A stretch of DNA of 51,089 nucleotides from Nocardia pseudobrasiliensis NBRC 108224 (GCF_001613105.1 NZ_BDBS01000011.1:1-51089); one strand, 5' to 3'; shown: positions 30,993 to 39,889, counted from the stretch's first letter. Notes: a model not told the origin generated them from the sequence alone. Translations and numbers: made by a program.

Positions 30993-31897
30993 CCGGGCCG
31001 CTGCGGGATCGGATCGCGCTGGTCGCGGGGGCCACGCGCGGTGCGGGTCGAGGCATTGCCGCGGGGCTCGGCGAGGCCGGGGCCACCGTGATCTGCACCG
31101 GCCGCAGCAGCGTCCACGGCCGCGGCGGCTCCGATTACGATCGGCCCGAAACCATCGAGGAGACGGCCGATCTGGTGACGAGTCTGGGCGGCGTGGGAAT
31201 CGCCGCGCAGGTCGATCACCTCGATTCCGAACAGGTCCGTGACCTCGCGGACCTGGTGCGCCGCGACCACGGCCGCCTCGACATCCTGGTCAACGATCTG
31301 TGGGGTGCGGAACGCCTCAAAGGCGAACCGGCGCAGTGGAATACACCGATCTGGGAGCATGATCTCGCGGCTGGGCGACGCATCCTCGATCTCGGCGTCA
31401 CCAGTCATCTGATCACCTCGCACCACCTGCTCCCGCTGCTGATCGAGCGCCCCGGCGGACTGCTGGTCGAAATCACCGACGGTACAGCGGAATTCAACGC
31501 GGACAACTACCGCATCTCGGTGTTCTACGATCTGGCCAAGGTCGCGGTCAACCGGCTCGCCTACTCCCAGGGCCACGAACTGGCCCCGCACGGCGCGACG
31601 GCCGTCGCCCTCACGCCCGGGTGGCTGCGCTCGGAGATGATGCTCGACGCCTACGGCGTGACCGAGGCGAATTGGCGCGATGCCCTGAGACCCGATCGTC
31701 CGGACGAGAAACCCACCGCCCCAGCGGGTTTCGCGGAATCGGAATCACCGCGCTATATCGGACGCGCCGTCGCGGCCCTGGCCGCCGACCCGGACCGCGC
31801 CCGCTGGAATCAACAGTCCCGCACCGTCGCCGACCTCGCCCGCGAATACGGTTTCACAGATCTCGACGGCAGACGCCCCGACACCTGGGCTCACTGA
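30989..31897 (+). CDS. Short-chain dehydrogenase/reductase
   Basis: A 302-residue SDR. It has the nucleotide motif AGATRGAGRGIA (about 14-25), a long variant after the second strand (GRSSVHGRGGSDYDRPETIEET), LDILVNDLWG in place of NNAG and YDLAK as the YxxxK catalytic motif. It ends with LTPGWLRSEMM. SDRs with this long substitution next to thioesterases are common in actinobacteria. The substrate is unknown. Its 3' end overlaps the convergent TetR gene by 7 bp. A longer upstream frame is only the shadow of the thioesterase gene. Confidence 0.92.
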   Translation: MTGPLRDRIALVAGATRGAGRGIAAGLGEAGATVICTGRSSVHGRGGSDYDRPETIEETADLVTSLGGVGIAAQVDHLDSEQVRDLADLVRRDHGRLDILVNDLWGAERLKGEPAQWNTPIWEHDLAAGRRILDLGVTSHLITSHHLLPLLIERPGGLLVEITDGTAEFNADNYRISVFYDLAKVAVNRLAYSQGHELAPHGATAVALTPGWLRSEMMLDAYGVTEANWRDALRPDRPDEKPTAPAGFAESESPRYIGRAVAALAADPDRARWNQQSRTVADLAREYGFTDLDGRRPDTWAH

Positions 31898-32460
31898 TCG
31901 GTCAGATACCGCTGCAGGGTCGCGCCGATATCGGTGACGATCTGCTCATGGCTCAACGCCACCACCGGCTGCAGTCGTAATACGTAGCGGCACAGCGCCA
32001 ATCCCAGAATCTGGGTCGCGATGAGACCGGCCCGGCGGGGTGCGTCCGCCGGATCGCCGACGCGCAGGATCACCGGCATCACCTGTTCGGTGAACACCCC
32101 CCGGACCCGATCCACCACCTCCTCGTCGGTGACCGCCGAGCGCAGCAGGGTCAGCAGAATATCGCTGCCCGGCGGAGCCTCCCACAGCTCGAGAAATCGC
32201 CGAGCCAGCAGCTCACCCAGCGAATCCTGTTCCGCCGCCGCCAGATCCGGCAGATCCAGTTCGACATCCAGCGCCGCGGCGAACAGCCCGTCCTTGTTGC
32301 CGTAATAGCGCATCACCATCGACGGGTCGATTCCGGCATCGGCCGCGATCGCACGGATCGTCGCCTTGCGGAACCCGTCCTCGGCGAAGCGGCGGCGCGC
32401 GGCCTCCAGAATCGCCGCGCGGGTGGTGTCGGAGCGGCGTGGCGTGGTCTCGGCGATCAT
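31891..32460 (-). CDS. TetR-family repressor of the FAD monooxygenase
   Basis: A 189-residue regulator. The helix-turn-helix is TRAAILEAARRRFAEDGFRKATIRAIAADAGIDPSMVMRYYGNKDGLFAAAL (about 13-64). A TetR C-terminal domain follows with ILLTLLRSAVTDEEVVDRVR. The start was set at ATG 32460. Upstream in-frame codons pass through operator DNA. A -10 TACATT (32468-32473) sits 7 nt before the ATG, so its mRNA is probably leaderless. Three palindromes in the divergent 107-bp region are its likely sites. Confidence 0.93.
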   Translation of the reverse strand: MIAETTPRRSDTTRAAILEAARRRFAEDGFRKATIRAIAADAGIDPSMVMRYYGNKDGLFAAALDVELDLPDLAAAEQDSLGELLARRFLELWEAPPGSDILLTLLRSAVTDEEVVDRVRGVFTEQVMPVILRVGDPADAPRRAGLIATQILGLALCRYVLRLQPVVALSHEQIVTDIGATLQRYLTDQ

Positions 32461-32474
32461 GCCAACGAATGTAG

Positions 32475-32490
32475 GCCAACAACTGTTGAC
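32475..32490 (+). promoter_or_regulatory. TetR operator 1
   Basis: GCCAACAACTGTTGAC is an imperfect CCAACA/TGTTG palindrome. It overlaps the TTGACA -35 of the monooxygenase promoter and lies just behind the tetR -10, so it can control both directions. Confidence 0.6.
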
Positions 32491-32515
32491 ACGCCAGTCC
32501 ACCCGGCCGTACGGT
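32486..32515 (+). promoter_or_regulatory. Monooxygenase promoter
   Basis: TTGACA (32486-32491), an 18-bp spacer and TACGGT (32510-32515). Initiation near 32522 falls inside operators 2 and 3, a classical steric block arrangement. Confidence 0.55.
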
Positions 32516-32518
32516 TGA

Positions 32519-32536
32519 TGCCAACAGTCGTTGGCC
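32519..32536 (+). promoter_or_regulatory. TetR operator 2
   Basis: TGCCAACAGTCGTTGGCC: half-sites CCAAC and GTTGG around a 4-bp centre. It shares its right edge with operator 3, so the two dimers would bind side by side or overlap. Confidence 0.65.
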
Positions 32537-32549
32537 AACAATTGTTGGC
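32534..32549 (+). promoter_or_regulatory. TetR operator 3, perfect palindrome
   Basis: GCCAACAATTGTTGGC is a perfect 16-bp palindrome placed 18 bp before the monooxygenase ATG, downstream of the predicted start site. It is the strongest of the three sites and defines the consensus GCCAACANNTGTTGGC. Confidence 0.75.
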
Positions 32550-32567
32550 ACACTTGAGGAGCACGTC

Positions 32568-33734
32568 ATGAGCGAGATTCCCGCCTCCGCATCGGTCGTC
32601 GTCGTGGGCGCCGGACCGACCGGCCTCACCGCGGCCGTCATGCTGGCCGACGCGGATATCGATGTCGTCGTCCTGGACGGACTGGCCGAGGGCGCCAACA
32701 CCTCCCGCGCGGTGGCCCTGCACGCCCGCACGCTGGAGGTGCTGCGCGAGCTCGGCATCGCGGACGAACTGCACGATCGAGGACTCGAGGTGCCCCGGTT
32801 CACGCTGCGCGACGGGGGCCATCGGCTGGGCACGATCTCCTTCGCCGGACTCGATACCCACTATCCCTATGTGCTGTCCCTCGGTCAGCAGATCACCGAG
32901 AGCGTCCTGCTGACCAGGCTGCGCAAGGCGGGCGGCGATGTGCACCGGCCGTACCGGGTCACCGCGGTGCGCGGCGACGATACCGGCGTCACCGTCGAAT
33001 ACACCGATGCCGCAGGCGGTTCCGGCTCTATTCGGGCGGACTATGTGATCGGCGCGGACGGCATGCACAGTGTGGTCCGCGATCAGGCGGGCATCGGGTT
33101 CACCGGCGACACCTATCCCGAATCCTTCGTCCTGGCCGATGTGCGGATGGACTGGCCGGATTCGCGCGATCAGCTGACGCTGCAACTGTCCCGGGAGGGC
33201 ATCACCGTCATCGCACCGCTGCCCGATGAGACCCCCGATCGCTTCCGCGTGGTCGCCACGGTCGATCGCGCGCCGGAACATCCGACGCTGGCGGATATCC
33301 AGGCCATCCTCGACGCCCGCCGCCCGGGCGCGCGGATTCGAGAATTGCTGTGGAGCTCGCGATTCCGCGTCCACCATCGGGTCGCAGAGACCTACCGCGC
33401 GGGTCGAATCCTGCTCGCGGGCGACGCCGCCCACGTGCACAGCCCGGCGGGCGGACAGGGTATGAACACCGGTATCCAGGACGCGGCCTTGCTCGGCACG
33501 CTGCTCGCGCTGGTACTGGGCGGCGAATCCCCGGATCTGCTCGACACCTACGAGTCACGCCGCCGCCCGATCGCCCTCGGCGTCGTCGCCCTCACCGACC
33601 GCATGACGACCATGGCCACCCTGCGCTCGCGGCCCGCCCGAACCGTGCGCAATGCGGCGATCCGCCTGCTCACCCACATTCCCGCTGTCCGCCACCGCAT
33701 CGCCTACCAGCTGTCCGAACTCTCCAACCACTGA
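32568..33734 (+). CDS. FAD-dependent aromatic-type monooxygenase
   Basis: A 388-residue group A flavoprotein hydroxylase. It has the GxGxxG motif VVGAGPTGLTAA (13-24), the DG motif YVIGADGMHSVVR and the GD motif ILLAGDAAHVHSPAGGQGMNTGIQD. It lacks the C-terminal thioredoxin-like domain of phenol hydroxylases. Related enzymes act on phenols, polyketides, tetracycline or rifamycin. Placement behind a dedicated TetR repressor suggests induction by its substrate, possibly an aromatic toxin or antibiotic; this is inference. GAGGAGCA precedes the ATG. Confidence 0.92.
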   Translation: MSEIPASASVVVVGAGPTGLTAAVMLADADIDVVVLDGLAEGANTSRAVALHARTLEVLRELGIADELHDRGLEVPRFTLRDGGHRLGTISFAGLDTHYPYVLSLGQQITESVLLTRLRKAGGDVHRPYRVTAVRGDDTGVTVEYTDAAGGSGSIRADYVIGADGMHSVVRDQAGIGFTGDTYPESFVLADVRMDWPDSRDQLTLQLSREGITVIAPLPDETPDRFRVVATVDRAPEHPTLADIQAILDARRPGARIRELLWSSRFRVHHRVAETYRAGRILLAGDAAHVHSPAGGQGMNTGIQDAALLGTLLALVLGGESPDLLDTYESRRRPIALGVVALTDRMTTMATLRSRPARTVRNAAIRLLTHIPAVRHRIAYQLSELSNH

Positions 33735-33800
33735 CCGCTCGCGCCCCGATTCCGGCGGAAACGCCCGCCGGAACCGTCGCGAAGATGGACACTTCGAACC

Positions 33801-34443
33801 ATGTCGCCCGCTACGCCGCTGTCGGCAGAGCGTCTGTTCGACGCGCTCGGCGCCGAGTACGAACACGCCTACGCCGCGCTGCCCGAGCGGCATGCCGCCC
33901 TGGAATGGCTGGTCGGGCGATTACCGGCCGGGGCGCATATCCTCGACATCGGCAGCGGCACCGGGATTCCCGCCGCACAGGTCTTGTCCGGCAACGGGTT
34001 TCGCGTGGACGGTATCGACGTCTCCCCCGTCATGATCGAACTCGCCCGGCGACGGGTCGCCGCCGCCTCCTTTCGACAGACCGATGTTCGCGAATATCAG
34101 GCCGAACCCGCGAGCTTCGACGCCGTCTGCGCATTCTTCCCGCTGCTGCAGATGAGCCGCCCCGAGATCGACGAAACCCTGTGCCGCATGGCGAGCTGGC
34201 TACGGCCCGGCGGATATCTGATGGTCGCGACCGTGCCCGTCGACGTGGATCGCATCGACACCGAGTTCATGGGCCATCCGGTTTCGGGTGAGCAGTTATG
34301 CCACACCGCATTTCGTGGCCAAGGTGCGCGAGGCAGGGGTCGAGATCATCGAGAAGCGGGAGAGTACGTTCCGGCCCGACCATCCCAACGCGCTGCCCGA
34401 GCCGCATCTGTTCGTCTACGCCCGTCGCCCGCAAGCGAATTGA
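33801..34443 (+). pseudogene. Class I SAM-dependent methyltransferase, frameshifted
   Basis: From ATG 33801 the frame encodes a normal methyltransferase start: ILDIGSGTGIPAAQ motif I, VDGIDVSP, FDAVCAFFPLLQM and LRPGGYLMVATVP. After GHPVS it leaves frame. From about 34288 another frame continues the fold and ends with TPHFVAKVREAGVEIIEKRE and a TGA at 34441-34443. The run GGG at 34286-34288 appears to have one extra G; with GG the join reads VSVSSYATPHF. The intact product would be about 213 residues. It is a recent pseudogene or a sequencing error. The unshifted frame wrongly runs on to 35588 through the antisense of the ABC gene. Confidence 0.8.
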
Positions 34444-34445
34444 GT

Positions 34446-35492
34446 TCAGGACACCGGAAAGGCCGTTGCGTCGCCGGTGATCTCGATGCGCACCCGAGAC
34501 TCCACTGGCGCGGCCCCGACGCTCGCGCACCGCACCTGAATGGGATCGGCGCGATCGTCCAGCGCAATGGTCAAGATGGTGTCGGCGCCCCGGAATTCGG
34601 CGGCGCGGACGACTCCGATACTCGCTTCGCTCTCCGAAACCGAGTGCGCGACAAGCTGTTCCGGTCGCAGCATCAGGGTAGCCGGACCCGTCGAAGCGCC
34701 ATTGCGCACCGGCACACGCCCCAGCAAGCCCTCGGCCACCCCGTTGTCGACCACCGCGTCCACCAGGACACAGTCACCGAGGAATTGAGCGGTGAACAGA
34801 TCGGCCGGATTCGCATAGACCAGTTCGGGCGTGCCGACCTGGGTGAAGCGGCCCGCCCGCATGACCGCGACCTGATCGGCGAACGACAGCGCCTCCTCCT
34901 GATCGTGGGTGACCAGAATGCTGGTCATTCCGGCCGCGCGCAGCGTTTCGGCCACCGCCTGGCGGGTCGCGGCGCGCAACCCGGTGTCCAGCGCGCTGAA
35001 CGGCTCGTCCAGCAGCATCACCTGCGGTTTACGAGCCATGGCCCGCGCCAGGGCGATTCGTTGCTGCTGCCCGCCGGACAGTTCGTGCGGGCGGCGTCCG
35101 GCATAGGAGGCGTCCAGCGACACCATTTCCAGCAGTTCGAGCACCCGCTCGCGATGGCGTCGCCGATCGGTGATGCCGCCCAGACCGTAGGCGATGTTCT
35201 GGGCCACGGTCAGATGCGGGAACAGCGCGCCGTCCTGCGCCACATAGCCGATATTGCGGCGATGCGCGGGTTTGCGGAAGCGTTCCCGCGCGACGACTTC
35301 CCCGCCGATCGACACCGATCCGGCATCGGGCGCCTCGAAGCCCGCGATCACCCGCAGCAGCGTGGTCTTCCCGCACCCGGACGAGCCGACCACCGCGGTC
35401 GAGGTCCCGTCGGGCACTTCGAGATCCAGGCCGCCGAGCACCCGGGTGGACCCGAACGACTTCACCAGTTCGGAGATCACCAGACGACTCAT
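34446..35492 (-). CDS. Iron(III) ABC transporter ATP-binding protein (FbpC-like)
   Basis: A 348-residue importer ATPase. It has Walker A GSSGCGKTTLL (about 35-45), the Q-loop YVAQDGALFPHLT, signature LSGGQQQRIALARAM, Walker B VMLLDEPFSALD and the His switch VTHDQEEALSF. A C-terminal TOBE-like regulatory domain of about 100 residues follows. Similar to FbpC/CysA-type proteins. Its ATG overlaps the permease stop (ATGA). It converges on the methyltransferase remnant with a 2-bp gap. Confidence 0.93.
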   Translation of the reverse strand: MSRLVISELVKSFGSTRVLGGLDLEVPDGTSTAVVGSSGCGKTTLLRVIAGFEAPDAGSVSIGGEVVARERFRKPAHRRNIGYVAQDGALFPHLTVAQNIAYGLGGITDRRRHRERVLELLEMVSLDASYAGRRPHELSGGQQQRIALARAMARKPQVMLLDEPFSALDTGLRAATRQAVAETLRAAGMTSILVTHDQEEALSFADQVAVMRAGRFTQVGTPELVYANPADLFTAQFLGDCVLVDAVVDNGVAEGLLGRVPVRNGASTGPATLMLRPEQLVAHSVSESEASIGVVRAAEFRGADTILTIALDDRADPIQVRCASVGAAPVESRVRIEITGDATAFPVS

Positions 35493-36964
35493 ACCCCCGC
35501 CGCCTTTCTGGACTGGGTGAACAGCAGATACGTCACCGGAATCGACACCACGATCATGATCAGGGCATACGGCGCGGCGGCCGCGTAATCCAATTCGCCC
35601 GAGGCCGCCCAGAATCCCATCGCCAGGGTTCGGGTTCCGTTGGGCGCCAACAGCAGTGTGGCCGTCAGCTCGGTCGCCACGGCCACGAAGACCAGTGCCG
35701 CCGCGGCCGCGGCGGCGGGCGCGGTCAGCCGCAATGTCACGCGCAGGAAGGTGACCGGGCCGGATTTCCCCAGCGCCCGCGACATCTCCTCGAGACCCAC
35801 CGGCACCTGGGCCAGCCCGGCCCGCACGCTCACCAGCGCCCGCGGCAGGAACATGAGCGTATACGCGGCCAGCACCATGGCCGCGGTCTGATACACCCCG
35901 GGCAGATAGCGGATGGTCACCGTCACCATGGCCAGCGCGATGACGATGCCGGGCAGCGAACTGGTGATGTAGTTGCAGCCCTCGATGATTCGCGCGAACA
36001 CCGACTGCGACCGCACCGCGATCCATGCCACCGGGAACGCGCACAGCGTCGTGATCACCGCCGCGGTGAGCGCCAAACCCACTGTCTGGGCCAGCGATTC
36101 GCCGATCTCGCCGCCGTCCCACACCGCGGCGCCGCCGATCCGCAACCAGCGCACGACCGTCCACAGCGGCACGCCCAACGCCGCGGCGAGCACCGCCGCC
36201 AGCATGCCCAGAGCCGCAACGGCCCACCACCCCAACCGGATTCGCGTCGCCGCTCGCGGCGCTCCCGCACCCACCCGGGCATAGCGCGCCCGGCCACGCA
36301 CCGCGGCCTCGGCGGCGAGCAGGACCAGACAACACAGCACCAGCACTCCGGCCAGCATGCTGCCCGCAGGTCCGGCGAAACTCGACTGGTACTGCTCGAA
36401 GATGGCCGTGGTGAAGGTGTCGAAGCGGATCATCACGAACGCGCCGTATTCGGCCAGCAGATGCAGCGCGATGAGCAGCGCCCCGCCGAGGATCGCCAAT
36501 CGCAACTGCGGCAGCACGATTCGCGCGAACACCGCCACCGGCCCGGAGCCCAGCGCCCGCGCCGACTCCTCCACCGCCGGATCCAACCGCCGCAGTGTGG
36601 CCGCCGCGGGCAGGTACACCAGCGGGAAATACGACATGGTGGTGACCAGCACCCCGGCCCCGAGCCCGTGCAGCGCCGGGAACACACTGACCCAGCCGTA
36701 GCTGTTGACGAACGCCGGAACCGCCAGCGGCGCGGCCAACATCGGCCCCCACCAGCTCGCGCCGGGCACATCGGTGCGCTCTACGATCCAGGCCAGCCCG
36801 ACCCCGAGCACGACGCATACCGGCACCGTGAGCGCGACCAAACCGGCGGTGTTGCGGAGCAATTCGCCCACCCGCGGCCGGAACACCAACTGCGCGGCCT
36901 CGTGCGGTCCGGTGGAGAACAGGGTCGAGACGATATAGCCCAGCGGCACGAAGGTCGCGGCCAC
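35489..36964 (-). CDS. Iron(III) ABC transporter permease (FbpB-like, two-domain)
   Basis: An about 491-residue permease made of two fused MetI-type halves, about 12 helices. Each half has an EAA loop, ESARALGSGPVAVFARIVLPQ and EEMSRALGKSGPVTFLRVTL. FbpB/SfuB permeases have this layout. The first ATG/GTG/TTG in frame is GTG 36964, but this cuts into the first helix. The frame is open upstream through ALLLV to a CTG at 37045 that overlaps the TGA of the binding-protein gene, so the real start may be that CTG. Confidence 0.9.
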   Translation of the reverse strand: MAATFVPLGYIVSTLFSTGPHEAAQLVFRPRVGELLRNTAGLVALTVPVCVVLGVGLAWIVERTDVPGASWWGPMLAAPLAVPAFVNSYGWVSVFPALHGLGAGVLVTTMSYFPLVYLPAAATLRRLDPAVEESARALGSGPVAVFARIVLPQLRLAILGGALLIALHLLAEYGAFVMIRFDTFTTAIFEQYQSSFAGPAGSMLAGVLVLCCLVLLAAEAAVRGRARYARVGAGAPRAATRIRLGWWAVAALGMLAAVLAAALGVPLWTVVRWLRIGGAAVWDGGEIGESLAQTVGLALTAAVITTLCAFPVAWIAVRSQSVFARIIEGCNYITSSLPGIVIALAMVTVTIRYLPGVYQTAAMVLAAYTLMFLPRALVSVRAGLAQVPVGLEEMSRALGKSGPVTFLRVTLRLTAPAAAAAAALVFVAVATELTATLLLAPNGTRTLAMGFWAASGELDYAAAAPYALIMIVVSIPVTYLLFTQSRKAAGV

Positions 36965-37041
36965 CAGTAGCAGCGCGATACCCGTGACCGCGTACCCGGG
37001 CCGACCGGCCCGGGCGGGCGCGCCCGTCCCGACCGTGACGG

Positions 37042-38061
37042 TCAGAGTAGGCCCGCCTCGGTCATCAGCTCGTGCACCTTCTTCGCGTCGAGCCGGCTCG
37101 GATCGATCTTGGGCGCCTGGAGGCTGTCCAGCGGCGGCAGCACCGGATTGGCGGGCACGTCGACCGAGACCGGATATTCCATCGAGGTACCGTCGCGCAG
37201 TACGCGCTGGCCCGCGGTGCTGGTGATGAACTTGACGAACTTCTGCGCGTTCTGCTGCTTCTTACTGGACTTCAGCACGCCGCCGCCGGAGGTCGACACG
37301 AATGCGCCGGGGTCCTGGTTCTTGAAGAAGTGCAGATCGGTATTGCTGGAGTTCTGCCTGGTCGCGGCCTGATCGCGGAACCAGTAGTAGTGGTAGATGA
37401 CCGCGCCGTCGAACTGCCCTGTGTTCACGTTCTTCATCGCGGTGGTGTTGTTCTGCGAGGACGCGGCGTTTTCCTTCATACCCTTCAGCCACGCCCGGGT
37501 GGTGTCCTCACCCTTCAGCTCCAGCAGCGCCGCGACGATGGCCTGGAAATCCGCACCCGCGGTTCCGGCGGTCCAACGGCCCTTCCACTGCGGCTGGGCC
37601 AGATCCAGCAGCGAGCCGGGCAGCTGATCCTGCGGCAATTTGTCCCGGTTGTAGACGAAGACCGTCGAGCGCGCCGCGACGCCGACCCATTTACCGGTGG
37701 ACGGGCGGTACTGCTCGGGAATCTGGGCGAGGGTGTCGGCGTCGATATCGGCGAACAGATCCGCGTCCTCGACCAGTGCCATCGCCGGGGAGTTCTCGGT
37801 GAGGAAGATGTCGGCGGGCGAATTCTTGCCCTCGGCCACCAGCTGGTTGGCCAGATCGGTGTCGCCGCCGTTACGCAGGGTCACCTTGACGCCGGTCTGC
37901 TTGGTGAACGCGTCCGCCCACTCCTTGGTCAGCGATTCGTGCTGGGCGTTGTAGACCAGGATTTCGTTCTCGTCCTTGGACGCATTCGAGCAGGCAGTCG
38001 TGGCCGCGAGCACGGTCAGTGCCGCGAGCGCACCGGTCAGCAGTTTCCATCGGGCCGCCAC
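37042..38061 (-). CDS. Iron(III) ABC transporter substrate-binding lipoprotein (FbpA-like)
   Basis: A 339-residue lipoprotein with signal LTVLAATTACS, lipidated Cys at residue 24. The mature part is a class II periplasmic-binding fold starting ILVYNAQHESLTKEWADAFTKQTG, as in FbpA/AfuA. The VIYHYYWFRDQ segment carries the adjacent tyrosines used for ferric iron in this family. GTG start preceded by AAAGGAGGG. An IdeR-like iron box is 27 bp upstream, so expression should be repressed by iron. Confidence 0.93.
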   Translation of the reverse strand: MAARWKLLTGALAALTVLAATTACSNASKDENEILVYNAQHESLTKEWADAFTKQTGVKVTLRNGGDTDLANQLVAEGKNSPADIFLTENSPAMALVEDADLFADIDADTLAQIPEQYRPSTGKWVGVAARSTVFVYNRDKLPQDQLPGSLLDLAQPQWKGRWTAGTAGADFQAIVAALLELKGEDTTRAWLKGMKENAASSQNNTTAMKNVNTGQFDGAVIYHYYWFRDQAATRQNSSNTDLHFFKNQDPGAFVSTSGGGVLKSSKKQQNAQKFVKFITSTAGQRVLRDGTSMEYPVSVDVPANPVLPPLDSLQAPKIDPSRLDAKKVHELMTEAGLL

Positions 38062-38087
38062 GGGCCCTCCTTTCGCCGCTCGATCGC

Positions 38088-38106
38088 TGAGGTTTGGCTA
38101 ACCAAG
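38088..38106 (-). promoter_or_regulatory. IdeR/DtxR-type iron box
   Basis: On the minus strand CTTGGTTAGCCAAACCTCA matches the 19-bp consensus TTAGGTTAGSCTAACCTAA at 15 positions, including the central GGTTAGCC and AACCT. It lies 27 bp before the binding-protein start and would overlap the promoter. This is the expected site for iron-dependent repression of the three-gene transporter. Confidence 0.7.
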
Positions 38107-38269
38107 CTACTCGCTGGCATACCGGTTCGCAGTGCGACCCCCGAGTCCCCGCGACCGGCGGGTTACGGGCGGTCGACGTCCCGGGGAACACCGCGTCGGC
38201 GGCGTCGAAGGGCCGTATGGTGCACATGACCGCCGATTCCCGGAGTGTGGTTCCGCCGAGGGAGGATCA

Positions 38270-39679
38270 ATGAGCTGCTGTGGGCCGAATCGCCGGCGGG
38301 CGCTGGCCGCGCTGGGTCTGGCCGCCGCGATGCCGCTGCTGACCGTCCGCGGTGCGGGTTCGGCTCGGGCGCAGGGAGGTTCGTTGTCGGCCACCGACCT
38401 GGAACTGGTGACGATCACCCCGACCTCCGCGGTCCTCACCTGGACCACGCTCGAGGCGGGCAGCAACGCGCCGGTCGAGACGGATACCGAAGTCCGTGTG
38501 GCCCCGGCCGATTCGCCCGGGCCGGCCCGGGTGATCCTGTCCGATCCCGAGCCGACCCCCTATCACTACGCGGAGATCACCGGCCTCGAACCCGGCCGTC
38601 GCTATCGCTTCGAGGCCTGGTCGCGGGGTGTACGCGCCACGCCCGCACCGAATTTCGCGACCCGGATGCCCGGTTCGCCGGAGTGCGTCGGTGAATTCAC
38701 CACGCTCACACCGCCGCCCGGACGTCTGCTGCGCACCCTGGCCCTGTGCAACGACGTCCATCTGGGCGAGGAGGTGAGCGGTCTCATCGCCGCCGGACTG
38801 CCCCCGGGGGTGCATCAGGAGCCCGGCCTGCCGCCCTATCCGGAGGTGATGCTCACCGCGCTGCTCGACGATCTGCGCCGCCCCGACCGCGGCGTGGACC
38901 AGTTGTTGCTCGCCGGTGATCTCACCTCGGAGGCCACGCCCGAGCAAAGCCGTGGTGTCCGAAGGCTTCTCGACGGCTGGGGCACGGCGGGCAAGGACTG
39001 GTTCGCTGCCCGGGGCAACCACGACCGCCCGCATGTGGGCGCGGACTACGACAGCTGCCCGGTCGTCCCCGGCACCGATCATCACGATTGCTGGGGCGAA
39101 TCCTTCCTCCCCCGAGGCGAACTGGCCGAATACGACCTGGGCGGCCTGCGTCTGCTCGGCCTGGACACCACCGCCCTCGACGCCGCGGGGGGAATGATCG
39201 ACCGAGCCCAATTCGACCGCCTGCGTACGATTCTCGCCGCCGATCCCGACCGGCCCACCCTGGTATTCGGCCACCACCCCGTCACCTTCGAATCGGCCCT
39301 GACCAATATCGGCGGCCCCGATTTCGTCCTGAACCGCACCGACGCCGCCGAACTCCAATCGCTCTACCGCACCGCCCCCGGCGTCTTCCTTCACCACAGC
39401 GGCCACACCCACCGCAACCGCCGCACCCGCCCCGACATCCCCCTGAACGTCGAATTCCTGGAGGTGGCAGCCGTCAAGGAATACCCCGGCGGCTACACCC
39501 TCCTCCACCTCTACGAGGGCGGCTACCAGGCCACCTTCTACAAAACCCGCACCCCCGACGCCCGCCGCTGGAGCACCAGAACCCGAGCCGAGTACTTCGG
39601 CCTCATCCCCGAATACACCCTCGGCACCACAGCCGACCGCAATCACGTAGTCCTACGCGACCTTTCGGGCCTCACCTGA
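38270..39679 (+). CDS. Tat-exported calcineurin-like metallophosphoesterase
   Basis: A 469-residue protein. The twin-arginine signal is NRRRALAALGLAAAMPLL (about 8-25). An N-terminal fibronectin-like domain (TDLELVTITPTSAVLTW..) follows, as in purple acid phosphatases. The phosphoesterase core has all metal motifs: DVHL, GDLTSE, GNHD, GHHP and GHTH. It acts outside the membrane; the substrate is unknown. The ATG at 38270 follows GGGAGGA. It is divergent from the iron transporter, with 208 bp between starts. Confidence 0.92.
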   Translation: MSCCGPNRRRALAALGLAAAMPLLTVRGAGSARAQGGSLSATDLELVTITPTSAVLTWTTLEAGSNAPVETDTEVRVAPADSPGPARVILSDPEPTPYHYAEITGLEPGRRYRFEAWSRGVRATPAPNFATRMPGSPECVGEFTTLTPPPGRLLRTLALCNDVHLGEEVSGLIAAGLPPGVHQEPGLPPYPEVMLTALLDDLRRPDRGVDQLLLAGDLTSEATPEQSRGVRRLLDGWGTAGKDWFAARGNHDRPHVGADYDSCPVVPGTDHHDCWGESFLPRGELAEYDLGGLRLLGLDTTALDAAGGMIDRAQFDRLRTILAADPDRPTLVFGHHPVTFESALTNIGGPDFVLNRTDAAELQSLYRTAPGVFLHHSGHTHRNRRTRPDIPLNVEFLEVAAVKEYPGGYTLLHLYEGGYQATFYKTRTPDARRWSTRTRAEYFGLIPEYTLGTTADRNHVVLRDLSGLT

Positions 39680-39723
39680 TTGCAACTCGTAAACCTGAAA
39701 GGTTTGCGGCGCAAATTGCACAG

Positions 39724-39794
39724 AGCGAGCGGCGGGATTCGAACCCGCGTAAACGGTTTTGCAGACCGGTCCCTGGCCACTCGGGCACGCCCGC
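39724..39794 (-). tRNA. tRNA-Cys (anticodon GCA)
   Basis: A 71-nt cloverleaf on the minus strand. Acceptor GCGGGCG pairs with CGCTCGC (one G-U pair). The D arm is CCCGAGTGGCCAGGG and the anticodon loop CTGCAAA gives GCA. The anticodon stem has one mismatch at its top pair. T-arm GCGGGTTCGAATCCCGC. Discriminator U73 is the identity base of tRNA-Cys. CCA is not encoded. Confidence 0.93.
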
Positions 39795-39889
39795 CGATGT
39801 TCTCCATACTGCCCGGCGAATGACACGGTGCCGATGGTTGTTCTCACCGTGATCGGAAAAACGGATCGTTCTGCAAATACACTCGAGAG

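Noticed and set aside
30332..31897. A 521-residue SDR with a long N-terminal extension
   Set aside because: The first 219 codons are the shadow of the thioesterase gene; an ATG at 30989 overlapping its stop gives a normal SDR.
33801..35588. A 595-residue methyltransferase fusion protein
   Set aside because: Past about residue 163 the frame is antisense to the iron transporter genes and shows no domain; a frameshift explains it better.
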